Below, in pieces: positions 47,760 to 60,379 of a DNA stretch of 64,000 nt. The stretch is taken from NCBI GenBank assembly GCA_965153455.1, contig OZ234495.1:16798875-16862874 (forward strand). Direction: 5' to 3'. A program made the translations under genes and the position numbers. Each line of letters starts with the position of its first letter. The stretch's first letter is position 1. The notes under the pieces are model-generated. The model did not search any database. It was not told where the DNA came from and saw nothing but the letters and a program-made list of their open reading frames with translations. The DNA is from Sphagnum compactum (lineage: Eukaryota; Bryophyta; Sphagnopsida; Sphagnales).

Positions 47760-48065
47760 CAACCCTAGGCCCTTCTCCCTTAAGACTTCAAAACCAAGAG
47801 AACCCAAGTAAGGTCCTAAATCATTAGGAACTCCAAATAAAAAACCCCCAAATAGAACCCTAAACCTTTAGGACCTCCAAACTAAAGACCCTTAAACAGG
47901 ACCGCTCATCCAGGAGGGCTTCAAAACTTAGAGCTTCAAACCCACAAATCACCAAATAAGGCCTTTTGTCCCTTGAAACCTCAAAACCCTAGGGCTTAAA
48001 AGAGGTCCCCAAATTTATGGCCCCTCATGATCGCTCAGGACCTCAAAATTCCAGGACCTCCTCAT
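47760..48065. repeat. Degenerate AGGACCTCCAAA minisatellite
   Basis: Words such as AGGACCTC(C)AAA, CCCTAAACC and CTTCAAAACC recur every 20-30 bp. The array ends where the MYB fragment begins. Confidence 0.5.
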
Positions 48066-48079
48066 TCTCCGAGAATTCC

Positions 48080-48459
48080 ACAGAGCATTTGGTAGATTAG
48101 GGGAGGCATGCCGCCTGCGATGGTGCAACCAGCTTAGTCTCTTGGTGCAGCATCATCCATTCACCGCGCTAAAAGACTCTGCCATCATTCAAGCCCATAA
48201 GCTTCCCGGCAACAAATGGGCCACCATCGCCAGGAGTCTCACCGGAAGAACCGATAATGCGATCAAAAACCACTGGAACTCTATTCTCCGTCATGGCCAC
48301 CGAACATCCAATAATGCGGAAGAGGAGGAGGAAATTGTGAGAGCCGATGCCAATCGCAAGCAGATCAATAATGAAATCTCCAAGGACGGAGGAGGTTTGC
48401 AGCAGGAAGAGAGCAGTTGGGAAGTCGATTCACACAGATTCTCAACTGTCTGTCTGTGA
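48080..48459 (+). pseudogene. R2R3-MYB gene fragment (MYB44/70/73/77-like subgroup)
   Basis: The frame from about 48080 encodes the end of repeat R2 ([13 protein letters not shown]) and a complete R3 with [21 protein letters not shown], then [23 protein letters not shown]. The Trp spacing and the CRLRWCNQL...VQHHPFT signature match the stress-related MYB44-type subgroup, which has intronless genes. R1-proximal R2 sequence and any start codon are missing: upstream is minisatellite. The frame stops at 48459, soon after R3, with an acidic tail and none of the usual C-terminal length. Conserved PEED is replaced by ALKD. It is probably a dead retro- or duplicated fragment, but it could be an expressed single-repeat MYB starting at GTG/ATG 48121. 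Confidence 0.75.
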
Positions 48460-48679
48460 ACTCATAGATGTGAACCTGCAACACCCATTACTGATTTGTG
48501 ATTTTGGAGCCCGACCCATTGTCAGTGCACTGGATTTGCTGAGCCAGCGATCGGATCCAAGCAAGCGCCGACCTTCAACCCACCGTTGAGAGAGGAAACA
48601 CTTTCTGCCCGCGACAATCAGAATGACTCACTGTTTTCCAACTAATGCTCACAATTCCCTGAACCAAGCTCAACGATTC

Positions 48680-48965
48680 AACCCGTCCAGCGATAGGAAC
48701 CGATTCCACAAACCGCTCAACGCAAAGACCCACCGTCCAACGGTCGATACTGACTCCACACATCCGGGGTTCAACGTACTGTATACGACTCGACACTTAC
48801 CGTCCATCGGTCGGCAATGATTCTGCACTCTGTTCGACCCAAGGACTCAACACCCACCGTCCATCGGTAGGCTCGGATTCCACAAACTGTTGGACCCAAG
48901 GACTCAATACCCACCATCCAGCGGTCGGCGTGTATTCCGCATACCGTTCCATCCAACGCATTGTC
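48680..48965. repeat. Tandem array, about 57 bp units with ACCG...CGGT inverted core
   Basis: Five diverged copies of CCACCGTCCATCGGTCGG occur near 48680, 48731, 48799, 48856 and 48913. Each is followed by a segment like ATTCCACA...GACCCAAGGACTCAA. The core contains ACCG-n5-CGGT. The array lies 600-900 bp upstream of the SECRET AGENT start codon. Confidence 0.75.
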
Positions 48966-49578
48966 GTTTCGCTCGCAGAATCGGTTCTTGGAATGTGCGT
49001 GTGTCGCGCGACGCTCGCTCGCGACAGCGGCGAGTCCTCTAGCTGCCATCAGCGTTTCCTCATGTCGCCATCGTCGCTAGCGAGCGGCGTTGGCGGCAGA
49101 ACAAAGAGAGAAGGCTCGTAGGTTGGTTTCGGGCGATCCGGAGACGAGATGCACGTGAGACCCAAGAAGTTTTTGAAGTTGCTGGATTGGTGAAGGAATG
49201 CATCTGGACGCGTGTCTACAAGAGTGGGAACTCCACTTCTGATGCGCGAGGAACTCGAGTCGCTTCTGGTGGATGGTGATGGTGATGATGATGATGCTGT
49301 GCGGGATCACGGTCAGCTTTACGATGTCGTTGTTGCTGCTGCAGCAGCAACGCTCTTGAAGAAGAAACCGATGTTGTGTTTTAGTGTTTAGTGTTAGCTC
49401 GCTCGCGCCATGCTTCCGATGAGCTCGGCAGGAGAAAGTGCGAAGTGTGTCGGAGGTGGTTGTTTTAGCGGGACGAGAGAAGTGAGGGGTTTGGGTGGGA
49501 TTTTCCGTGAATGAGCGAGTGCATTGTGAGTTGCTTTCTCTTTTGATTGCGAGGGGAGAGAATTGGCGGGGGGAAGAG
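48966..49578 (+). promoter_or_regulatory. 5' flank/leader of the SECRET AGENT gene
   Basis: This is GC-richer DNA between the tandem array and the start codon, with a CTGCTGCAGCAGCA palindrome at about 49337-49350. Open frames here are short and unrelated to any family. It is most likely promoter and 5' UTR. Confidence 0.4.
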
Positions 49579-52500
49579 ATGACGATGACGCTGCAGAATG
49601 CCATGAGACAGCAGCAACAACATCAGCAGCAGGATCCGGGACTCACTATGTTTGTACGGGATCCAGTGAAACTGGACCCAACAGAGCACTGCCCTCATGT
49701 TCTCACGTCTCCGTCTGAAATCATGTTTTCCGGCGTGGTGGATGCTTGCGGTAAGCCCCCTACTGATACTCGAGAAACCCATGAACCTCCGCTGCCTATG
49801 TTCTCGGGTTCTTGAGCAGAAGCGTAGCGGGTCTAGGGATTTGGCTATCGATCATCGTTGCCGGTTAGCTAGATGCCTTTTGTTACTTTTCAGCTGCTCT
49901 CTCCTTCTGCCATTGGATTGACCTGGAACCTCCAAGCTTTCGTCCAAACTGTCTTCATGTGGTCTGCAGACATAGGGATCTGGGTCTTGGATATTATTAA
50001 AGTAACCCACCAGTGTGGTGCAAAACTGGGATTGCAGTGGATGAAGAAAGGTTGTTGGGAGCAGCACATCAAGAGTACAAAGCTGGTAATTACAAGCAGG
50101 CACTTCAGCATTGCAGTCTGGTTCATGAGAAGAACCCACAGCGAACTGATGCGCTATTGCTACTGGGTGCAATTTATTACCAGGTTGGTGTTTACCAGGA
50201 TGCTTCTCATGGTCTTTATTCCAACAAGTTGTACTCTCTTGCTTACAGGGAGCTTCTGTCAAATGAGCCTTCTTCTCCCAGCATCTAGATAAAAGTGTTG
50301 ACCCTGATGGCAAGCATGGACAATTCTCTCTTTGAAATCTCAAGTATTATGGTCATTGTCATGACTGATGTATTCTGTGTTTTGGTCTTGGTATGTGGCA
50401 GTTACGTGACTTTGACATGTGCATTGTCAAGAATGAAGAGGCAATTCGCATTGAACCTCAGTTTGCTGAGTGCTATGGCAACATGGCAAATGCTCTCAAG
50501 GTATGTGTCTTCTTTGTTCTTATGGGAAGAATGATGACTTCACAAACAATTGTTCAATGCCAATTGCTTTGGAAGCTCTCACGAAACCTAATTGCAATCG
50601 TGCTGACATGAAGCTTCTCATGCATTAAGGAAAGTTCTGGCTGTACTTGGGGTGGAGTCTCAAGTCTGATTCGGGATCAGTTTTTGGTCTTTCCAAAAAA
50701 GCAAATCCAAGGCCCTCCTGCTTTGGCACATACATGTGCTTTCATATATATGATCATGTTGGAGTCGTTTTCTCAATGTGAAGATTGTTTGCCCTTGGTC
50801 AGGAAAAAGGCAACATTGACCTTGCAATTCATTACTATACAGTTGCAATTGAGGTACTATCACTTAGTGGATTGTAACTTATGCAAATGCCCCTTGTGTG
50901 ATTTTTCTGCTTGCTATTGGGTGTCTTCATCTGCTCGAGTCAATTTCCAGTGTCCTTCTATTGTTGCAGCTTCTCGATATTTTTTGTACCAATTTGTCTT
51001 AGTGGAATGAAATTTATGAGATTCTTTACCTTCGTTACAGCATCTTTTGATGTGTCATCATCCATTTGCAGTTGAAACCTAACTTCTGCGATGCATGGTC
51101 CAACCTTTCAAGTGCTTACATGAGGAAAGGACATCTACAAGAAGCTGCTGAATGCTGTCAACATGCTCTCATGCTCAATCCTCGCTTGGTGAGCTACCTT
51201 TGTTGTGATGGAAGATAGTTTCATTGGGGAACAGCCAGAAAGAATGGATGTAGATCTGCATTTGTACTTGAGTAAGATAGCAGAATTGAAAGTTGGAATG
51301 CCATTCTTTGAATTTGCAGGTTTTTAAGCTTGTGAGTAGTAGGTTGGAAGTGTCAAATAGCACACACAAAGTGCAATTCTTCCTGAGGTTCTTTTCTGTA
51401 GGTCATGTGAATGTTATTCAATCACACGACATGCAATTTGGACATGGGCTCAAGTTAGCTTTGTGAATTTGGGTAGTGTAGGTTGATGCCCACAGCAATC
51501 TGGGAAATATGCTCAAGGCTCAAGGCTTGACTCATCATGTGAGCCTTATTTCTGAACTTTTTTCTGTCATAGGAAGTTTCTTGCGAGTGTGCTTGCCCCT
51601 ATGCTAATAGCTTTCTTTATCAACTTGGTGAAATCTTTATGGTTGCGAATAGTTTCAAACTGGAATCCTCACCAGGAATGCCTGGGTACCTTGATACCAG
51701 TCAAGAAGGTCTCTCTTTGCTCATATCAACACTGGGTTGGCAAACAGGCATACCTCTGCTATATGGAGGCAATACGGCTTCAACCCACATTTGCAATTGC
51801 ATGGTCTAATCTTGCGGGACTGCTCATGGAGGCAGGAGAACTCCAGAAAGCCTTAACTTACTACAAGGTGTGTAACACTGTAACAAGATATTTCTGTTGT
51901 GAAGAACAGCTCTTTCTATGACTTTGGTTTACAGCTTGTAATTGTGTCTGATAATGGACGCAGCTTTGGCACGCAGCAGCAGATGATGATCTACAATTCA
52001 ATGGCCATAGGGTGATTGTTCCATAAGTTTGTTGTACAATGCCATAGTGTTAGTACTGACCATAGGTGTATGATACAAGTATAGTTAATCTGTTTTGTGG
52101 GGATACAATTCAGAGAGTTGTCATTTTGTGCTTGTTCATTTCTTGACAATGTCTATTGATTTGGAGGTCTGTTTGTTCTAATGATTGCAGGAGGCTATTC
52201 GGTTGAAACCCAACTTTGCAGATGCACATCTGAATCAAGGAAATGTGCTGAAGGTGTACCTCTAAGCCAATGTACGAGATGATTGCAATGGAATGACCAT
52301 GGGCATAAGATTCATGAGTGCCTGTAGCAACAGGCAGGGAAAGCCTTGAATGTTGCAGTGTTCTAATATGTATTGTGGCCCTGTGGAGTATGATTGATCG
52401 TTTGTTCCTAGTTGTGTTCTGACTAAAAGTAGGCTACCTGTTTGTCTCTGGGTGGATATCATTTTGCTTGATTAAATTTCTCATCAGAGAATTGAGCTAT

Positions 52501-55500
52501 GCCACTGAGAACTATGACATGGTTGCAGGCACTTGGAAGACCTCAGGAGGCTATTTTGTGTTACCAGAGGTCTGTTCAGTTGCGTCCAGACTATGCTATT
52601 GCCTATGGTACGTAGACGATTCCAGTCAGTCTGGATCATAGTTGTGCACCATAGGCAAAACCTAAACACTAAAGTGCACTTTATGCATGTGTGAAACAGT
52701 TCTCAAAACCTCCAGGGCTCTGTCTTGGCTGGTAACTAGTCATTTGGATTTCAATTTGGGACCAAACCCATAGATTTATTCAGAGGCCAAGATGAGTGTG
52801 GGCGACAGCAAAGACCTGTGGATTTCTAGATGGATGTGAGGGCCTTTTGACAAAGCTTTTAATATGCTGCATGAGTGAAAGCTTCACTCTTTCAGGAAAT
52901 CGGCTTGAGCAGAGTGAAATGATCTTTGGCAAGAATGTCCTTTACTGTGATTAAGAAATAGCCAGCTGCACTTGACTGTCTGTCCTTTGTGTGGCTTGTG
53001 GGTTGTCTCCTTTCTTCCATGAATTTCATGAAGGCACGCTGCTCTAGACACGAAATTAGGAACCTCCAAGTTTGCATATCACTCATGTACAGAACTTACT
53101 GTGGTGGTGGACTTAATTTTAATCTGAAACTCCCCCCTTAGCTAATGCACAAGCCTGGACTCCTTGTCCTTGAGTACCAAGTGTCTCTCCAGAAAGGAAT
53201 TCCATAAGGCACTTGTATTGGGCAACACACAGGTGGCAGCAGTTATGGATGATGGTGATGGCCTATTATTGTATAAACATTCTCAATCCGCAGCATCGTC
53301 CTCACCCAAGTTGGGTAAGACATACTGGGGCACGTGTTTGTGTGTTTAGGGAGTAGAGGGTTTCAGGGCTTGCTGCATACATGTGCCTGGGCTCTGATGG
53401 GTGGGTGCAGGGAACCTTGCGAGTGTGTACTATGAACAAGGCCTTCTTGAGTATGCTATTCTTCACTACAAGCAAGCTCTTCTGCTTGATTCAAACTTTC
53501 TGGAAGCCTACAACAATCTGGTACGCTAGTATCTGTAATTCCTGTGACATACTGGTGTTTCATTGAGATGCCTATGAGGAACAGTTTCCATGCATCTCCA
53601 GTGATGTAGGGAAGTTGGGAGCTTACATAGCTTGACTTGTGAGAAGTACCTAACATTCATGTGTTTGTACAATGCAGGGTAATGCACTGAAGGATGCTGG
53701 GCAGGTGGAGGAAGCCATTGCTTGCTATCAGGTATGAAACCGTGGAATGATCTATTGTTGTATGTCAGTAGCTATGACTGGTTTTTAAAGAAAAGATGAT
53801 CACCTCTGTTATCTTGCACAGTACTGTTTTCTTGCCAACTTTCTCATAGATTGGTGGCTAATGGCTTTTGATTTTTTTGGTTTGTGGTTTCAGTCTTGCC
53901 TTGCTCTACAATCCAATCATCCCCAGGCTCTTACCAATCTTGGCAACATCTATATGGAGTGGTAATGCAACTTACAAACAGCTGAATTCACTTGGGGGGA
54001 TGATTCTTTCCTTTGCTGTGGTGATGTTCTAAGAGAGTGGAATCTTTTACATGAGATTCAGAATGGACGGAAGTAGTAATGCAGGTATTCCATTCTTGGC
54101 TTTTGAGGCTTAGAAGCTCCAGCTTGAATGGTAAGCTTTGTGATAAGCATACTGTGATCTTAGAACCACCTTCTTACATGTAGCTGCTGCAAGTGATGGG
54201 CTGATTTTTACACTTAATCTTCAAAGTACTGTTGTGATAGAATAGTTCTATATTTTGAGGAGAGCAATTGTCTTGAAGTGACAAGTGGGTTCTTACTGTT
54301 GTGTGGCAGGAACATGGTCAATGTTGCAGCTACATTTTACAAAGCAACACTTGCTGTGACAACTGGACTTTCTGCCCCTTACAGCAATTTGGCTGCCATC
54401 TACAAGCAGCAGGTATGGGTTTTTACCATTTTGTCAGTATCAATACATACTCTTGGGATGACAGTTCCATATTCCCAAAGCATGTTTTCCTTGTCATAGT
54501 TTTTCCAAGCAGTAAAGGAACTTCAGGATCGCCTCCTCCTTTTGTATGAAATACTTGGGACAACAAGTGAATTGTTTGTTTGGACAAAGAAGACAAAACT
54601 TTCTTCTGTATTTTGAGATAATTATTTGCTTAGTCTACACCCCACCCATTGGGAGCTGATGAAGTCAGCAGAGAGTCATGGTAGCTAGTCACTGCTTTTC
54701 ATGATGAAGGTGATGGTTTGACACCTCTGAAGTATTATTGTGGAGTTCTCTTTGACCTCATAGATGAAGTGCATGTGGTGGTGCACAACTAGTGCAGACT
54801 ACTAACATTCTCACGTGTGTCAGGGTCATTATGCCGAGGCAATAGCTTGCTATAACGAGGTCATGCGAGTTGATCCCATGGCTGCAGATGGCCTGGTGAA
54901 TCGTGGGAATACTCTGAAGGAGATTGGCCAGGTCAATGATGCAATTCAGGATTACCTACATGCTCTAGCAATTCATCCAACAATGGCAGAGGGGCACGCA
55001 AACCTTGCATCGGCATACAAAGACAGGTCACCTTTCAATTTGGGGAGCTTTTAGTTTGGAACTTGCAGGGGTGTTTCCATATTTTCTTTGGATCTTTTGA
55101 GCTCCTCTGGAGGCTTACAGGGGATTGGGTTTGATTCATATTTGGGACTTGCATGTGTCAGTGATGTCAATTTATGGTTGCAGCATATCTCTCATTCTTC
55201 AAATTTTGGGTTGAAATTCTGATGGTGGTAAGTAGTTAAACTATGATAGAGATAGTTAGGTTGGCCTATTGTCCCAGCTGGTCACTGAAGAGAGGCTTCA
55301 TCGGCCTGAGAGCTGGAAGATGGCTTCTTTGCATGTGCTTCAGGCCTTTCCCACAGTAAGCAGGCTGGGTGAACCTCCTGACACCATTTTTCCTTGCTGC
55401 TGATGTTCTGCTGTTGTGTGTGGAAACATGGACCAGTGGCCATGTGGAAGCAGCCATCAAGAGTTACAAGCAAGCACTTGCACTTCGCACTGATTTCCCA

Positions 55501-58500
55501 GAGGCAACCTGCAATTTGCTTCACACCCTTCAGGTGTTCTTTCAGCTGGCCTAAATTCTGGCTGTACTGGTGATGTTTAAGTACAAGAAGTGTGCACCTT
55601 GATATCTTTGGATGTAGTACAATTGCTGAGTAATATGGTTCAAATATGACCTTTCATGCAGACCTCATGTGGTTTCCAAATGCATTTGTTACAGTGTGTA
55701 TGTGACTGGGATGATCGGGACAAGAAGTTCAGTGAGGTTGAAGCTGTTGTGAGAAGGCAGATCCAGGTAACAACATTGTTTTGAAGCTGGATTAGGGTAA
55801 AGCCTGATGCTGCAACCATGTAAAAAGCCAATCTCCTGGGAGGACTCAGTACAGATGACTTATGGAGTATGCTCTCAGTCAAACCGGTGTCAGCTAGCGA
55901 TAAAACTTGTGAGTGGGCTTTCAAGGAGGCTTGAAGTTTGAGAAGGTCTTGCTAGTCTTGTTGCCATGTTGAATGAAATAGACTGAAATCTGTCCCCAAG
56001 GTTCATAGACTTAATTGGTTTTGTCTGTGTTTGTGTACTTGGGACGTGATGCAGATGCAAGTACTTCCAAGTGTGCAGCCTTTCCATGCTATTGCATATC
56101 CAATTGATGCCATGCTTGCTCTGGAGATAAGGTATATTTCTTCAGAATTTGAGAGAGTTGTGAATCGCTCTGCCACATGTTCCTTTGTACTTTCATATTT
56201 GACAATGGTCCTACCCTTGCACAAGAAGCAATCCATCTTAAGTTCATGGCTGAAGAGTTCACTATCATCAATTGGAGGTGTTCTACACCTTGACTGCTTG
56301 TGGTGCTGTTGACAGTCGTAAATACGCTGAGCACTGTTCCTTGATCGCTTCAAGGTTTGGAGCACAGTCATTCACTCATCCTCCAGCCACTTGTGTGAAG
56401 AGTGAAGGGGGTAGTGGCCGTCTACGAGTAGGGTATGTGCAAGCCCCTAATATTTGCTCTAAACTTTGGAAATATCTGAAATATCTATGACCTTGTGATT
56501 ATTGGGTTATCTCTCAATTCTTTCAAGATTAGCTTAGGCATAAGAATGGAGAAGTTCTCAGTACATGTAGTAACCTTCAAATGTTGACAGGTATGTGAGC
56601 AGCGATTTTGGAAATCACCCACTTTCTCACCTCATGGGTTCTGTCTTTGGCATGCACAACCGTGACAATATAGAGGTGAGCATGGTCAGGAAGTTTCTGA
56701 ATGCTCTCTTATATACAGTTATTTTGAAGCATTGAAGTGTATTTTTTCAGTTGTTTTTAACAACTCACATCCACCATTCTGTTTCTGATTTTTATTGAAG
56801 ACAGGATAGTATATTGTCTTTTGGTTGGCTCTTTCCTCAGATTGTGAATTGTGACATTGATTTGTAATTGAAATTTAAGGCTTATGATTTTGTTAATTGG
56901 AGCAGGGTTCTGTCCACCTGGATTCCCAATTCTTGTTTCCTGATCTGTTAATGGTCTGTCTGCTGTGCTGCAGGTGTTCTGTTATGCTTTAAGCCAGAAT
57001 GATGGCAGTGAGTGGCGGCAGCGGATATCAGCAGAGGCTGAGCATTTTGTTGATGTCTCTACCATGACTTCTGATGCTATTGCTCACCTGATGAGTGATG
57101 ACGGGATTCAGATTCTTGTTAATCTCAATGGCTACACTAAGGTAACATGCTCATCTCTAGTTCCTCTGTTGGCTTAGTTTATGCAATTGAACTCCTTTCC
57201 AGGAGTTCCTGATCAATTGTTCTTTTTTCTTTCTTTTGAGCCCTTTTGATGGGTTCCTGAATTAGTGTGTCACATTGTTATCTTGTCTGGCATTGAACCC
57301 TTTGTAACCCATTCCATTTGGTTCATATACAGGGAGCTAGAAATGAAATCTTTGCAATGCAACCAGCTCCCATACAGGTGTCATACATGGGTTTTCCTGG
57401 TACCACAGGTGCAGAGTACATAGATTATTTGGTGACAGATGAGGTATATCCTTGGAATTCCTGATTGCTGATTACTATAGTGTATCATCAGCAGGGTCAT
57501 TTGTGTGGTTGTATTTGGTTCACAAGGGGTAATGAGTTGCACTTTCTTGAAGAATTGGGTATACATTGGTTGGTGAAGGCTTCTGCATATTTCTAACATT
57601 TGTCATGTGGCTAGATAAATGTAGCAATTGAGACTTCTATTTCTTGTTTCTGCAGCTTGTTTCTCCAACTCAGTATGCGCACATATACTCAGAGAAGCTT
57701 GTTCACCTACCACATTGTTACTTTGTCAATGACTACAAGCAGGTAAGACTTACACCCATCTAACTGTCTCTGGTGTCAGTCTTGGAGGTCTTGTTCATTC
57801 TCCTGTGCTGCATGTAGTTGTTCTACCATCAGTGTCTTGAACATTTGATACAAGAGTTGATCTTACATCATACAGTTCATGCTCTCTGTCAGGTTCTTTA
57901 TGGACCTCTGTTCTGTGTTCCTTTAGCTGATTGAGTTAGTTATGGAGGAATGTGTTGGGTATATCCAGGAAGTGGAAACCTCCAGTTTGCCAATGTCATA
58001 CATACATGTCCTTCATGAGCTGGGAAAACAAAGCTGAAGAATAAAAGTGCCATTTTGCTCAGGAGAAGCCTGAGTTTGAACTGTCACTTTCACCAATGCT
58101 CATTTCTTGGAATTTCCTATGTCTACTTTCAGAAGAACCAGGATGTCTTGGATCCTTTAAGCAACATGAAGCGTGCTGACTATGGTCTACCAGAAGACAA
58201 GTTTCTGTTTGCCTGTTTCAATCAGTTATACAAAATGGATTCTGATGTGTTCTCAGCATGGTGAGTGTTCAGTCAATTTCACATTACAATTAAGCACTGA
58301 CTATTACTTTTCTGCATTTGTAGATACATGTGTGTGGACCTATAAGAACATGTGTGCCTAACATATTGCATGTAATTTGGATTTATGTTCTAGTATCTCA
58401 GGTGTTCAATATGCGAAAGAACCCAGCATATTGCTTGGAACTTTTTGGGCAAGGTTCGAAGATTGATCTTGTACACAAAAAATTGCCAGCCAATCAGTTG

Positions 58501-60379
58501 GTAATCTGGGAATCTCAAAGAGACTGGGGATACCCATAAGGCAGACTGTGGATATGGATCTGGGAGTGGAAGAGCAGACTCATATTACATACAAATCCCC
58601 CTCTCTTCATATTTCTCATGCTTTTCTTGTAAGACTTATCTGAAACTTATGTACTTTGCAGGTGTAGAATTCTGAAGCGAGTTCCAGATAGTGCGATTTG
58701 GCTCCTTCGTTTTCCTGCAGCTGGGGAGACTCGTCTACGGGCATGTGAGCATCCTTGCCAATCCATTCATCATGAGAACAGAACAGTTCTGCATTGCACA
58801 TATCTTTTGTGATCTTTACTGGTATGCTTACGAGTACAGGAATGAACAGCTTGACAGTGCACATGTTTTTAGAAATGTGACAGAAAAATATATGCAGATT
58901 TTTGTATAATTGTTCGGCACCCAAAATGGCACTGTTGTTCATACTGCAAGCATGTTTAATTATTTTTTGTCATTGTTTGGTATTTGTTTTACAGTCCTTG
59001 TTCTGGTTTTTGTCTATCCTTCTATGGAAACTTCTGTGACTTAATGAAGTGTTAACCTTGTTTTGCCTTTTTTTAATCATGAGAATGGAGATTTCTTATG
59101 AGAGATATTATCTACAAACCCACTATCGGGAGCTGATGGTTAGTGGGGGGTCATTGCAGCTAGTCACTGCTACTCATGGTGAAGGCAGTGGTCTGATACT
59201 TCATGAGTGACACTCACAAGATCATGACCACATTCATTCTCATTTGGGTTTTTCTGGATCAGACATGACAGTTATCTCCTTCATCCTGTGTGGTGAAGTT
59301 TTCTCAGCAATCTCATAGAGATAATTCTGGTTGCAGTTGCGGCAGCACAAGGTGTGAGGCCTGAGCAAATAATTTTCACAGATGTGGCTGCCAAAAATGA
59401 GCATATCAGGCGCAGTGCTTTGGCTGATCTCTTCCTTGACACGTATGTCAACCCTGATATCCTGCAATTGATCCATGCCTTTGGCTTTAACATTTCAGTG
59501 GGAGCTGTGGTTGGCTATAAGTTGTTGCAATGGCCTCTGTTGTGTTGCACACTGGCAGATCATGAACGAACATAGTGGTGGATAGTGAGGCCCAATTTTA
59601 AGGCCACTCCTTCTGGGACCTCTCTTTGTTGCAGGCCTCTTTGCAATGCACATACAACAGGAACAGATGTTTTGTGGGCAGGGCTTCCCATGGTGACCCT
59701 GCCACTTGAGAAAATGGCAACACGTGTAGCAATGTCATTGTGCCATGCTGCCAGTTGCGGTGAGGAGATGGTTGTCAGTAGGTATGTGGTCAAATGCGCA
59801 GTTGGTTCTGTTGCAACTTGCTCATCCTAGCCTTTGGTCACTTGCTAAACTAGGCTCTTGTTGTGTGACTCCATTAAGGGATGTTTGTGAACTGATTTGG
59901 GTTTTGGTGTGATCAGCATGCAAGAATATGAGGAGAGGGCAGTGATGTTGGCAACACATCCTACCATGCTGAGAGCTTTAACTGCAAAGCTACGATCTGC
60001 TCGACTCTCATGTCCATTGTTTGACACAACTCGCTGGGTAATCTTTCATTCCAACAGTTGTTCCACTACGCCTTTGAGAGCTAGTTCTCTGACCTCTACA
60101 TTATGCCCATCTCTTCTACCATCTTTTGACAAGACCCTTAAGGATATTCCTTGGCCTTTGTCTGGTTGCTGAGCATGCACACTAGGAAATATGAGTTTTG
60201 GAACTAGTGGAAAGTTCACATGTGCAGTTAGTGGACATGTACTTGACATGCTAGTGTTTTTACAGGTACAAAACTTGGAAAGAGCGTATTTCAAGATGTG
60301 GAACCTGTATTGCAGTGGCAGTCACCCACAGCCATTCAAAGTACACGAAGATGACGCAGAGTTTCCTTTTGATCAATGA
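49579..60379 (+). CDS. SEC: SECRET AGENT, protein O-GlcNAc transferase (GT41), 28 coding exons
   Basis: Coding exons: 49579-49750, 50038-50183, 50402-50500, 50803-50853, 51072-51188, 51482-51538, 51748-51867, 52191-52253, 52529-52607, 53411-53520, 53678-53731, 53894-53961, 54310-54412, 54824-55026, 55437-55533, 55695-55766, 56055-56131, 56316-56432, 56591-56675, 56974-57141, 57333-57443, 57656-57742, 58133-58260, 58662-58744, 59337-59442, 59635-59781, 59917-60037, 60266-60379. Every junction is GT-AG and in phase, giving 984 aa. Residues about 60-520 are tandem TPRs for substrate binding; the rest is the GT41 catalytic domain. [16 protein letters not shown] places the catalytic His near 611, and FNQLYK places the UDP-contacting Lys near 786. 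The end [11 protein letters not shown]...EFPFDQ is SEC-type, not SPINDLY. The enzyme adds O-GlcNAc to Ser/Thr of nuclear and cytosolic proteins. The N-terminus has a Gln/His run. The gene looks intact. Confidence 0.93.
54640..54740 (+). repeat. Intronic repeat copy A (SEC intron 13)
   Basis: The order GGGAGCTGATG, GTCATGGTAGCTAGTCACTGC, ATGATGAAGGTGATGGT and TGACAC is shared with 59120-59210 in another intron of the same gene and strand. Confidence 0.6.
59115..59215 (+). repeat. Intronic repeat copy B (SEC intron 24)
   Basis: The matching order GGGAGCTGATGG, GTCATTGCAGCTAGTCACTGC, ATGGTGAAGGCAGTGGT and TGATAC parallels the copy in intron 13, with scattered substitutions. Confidence 0.6.
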
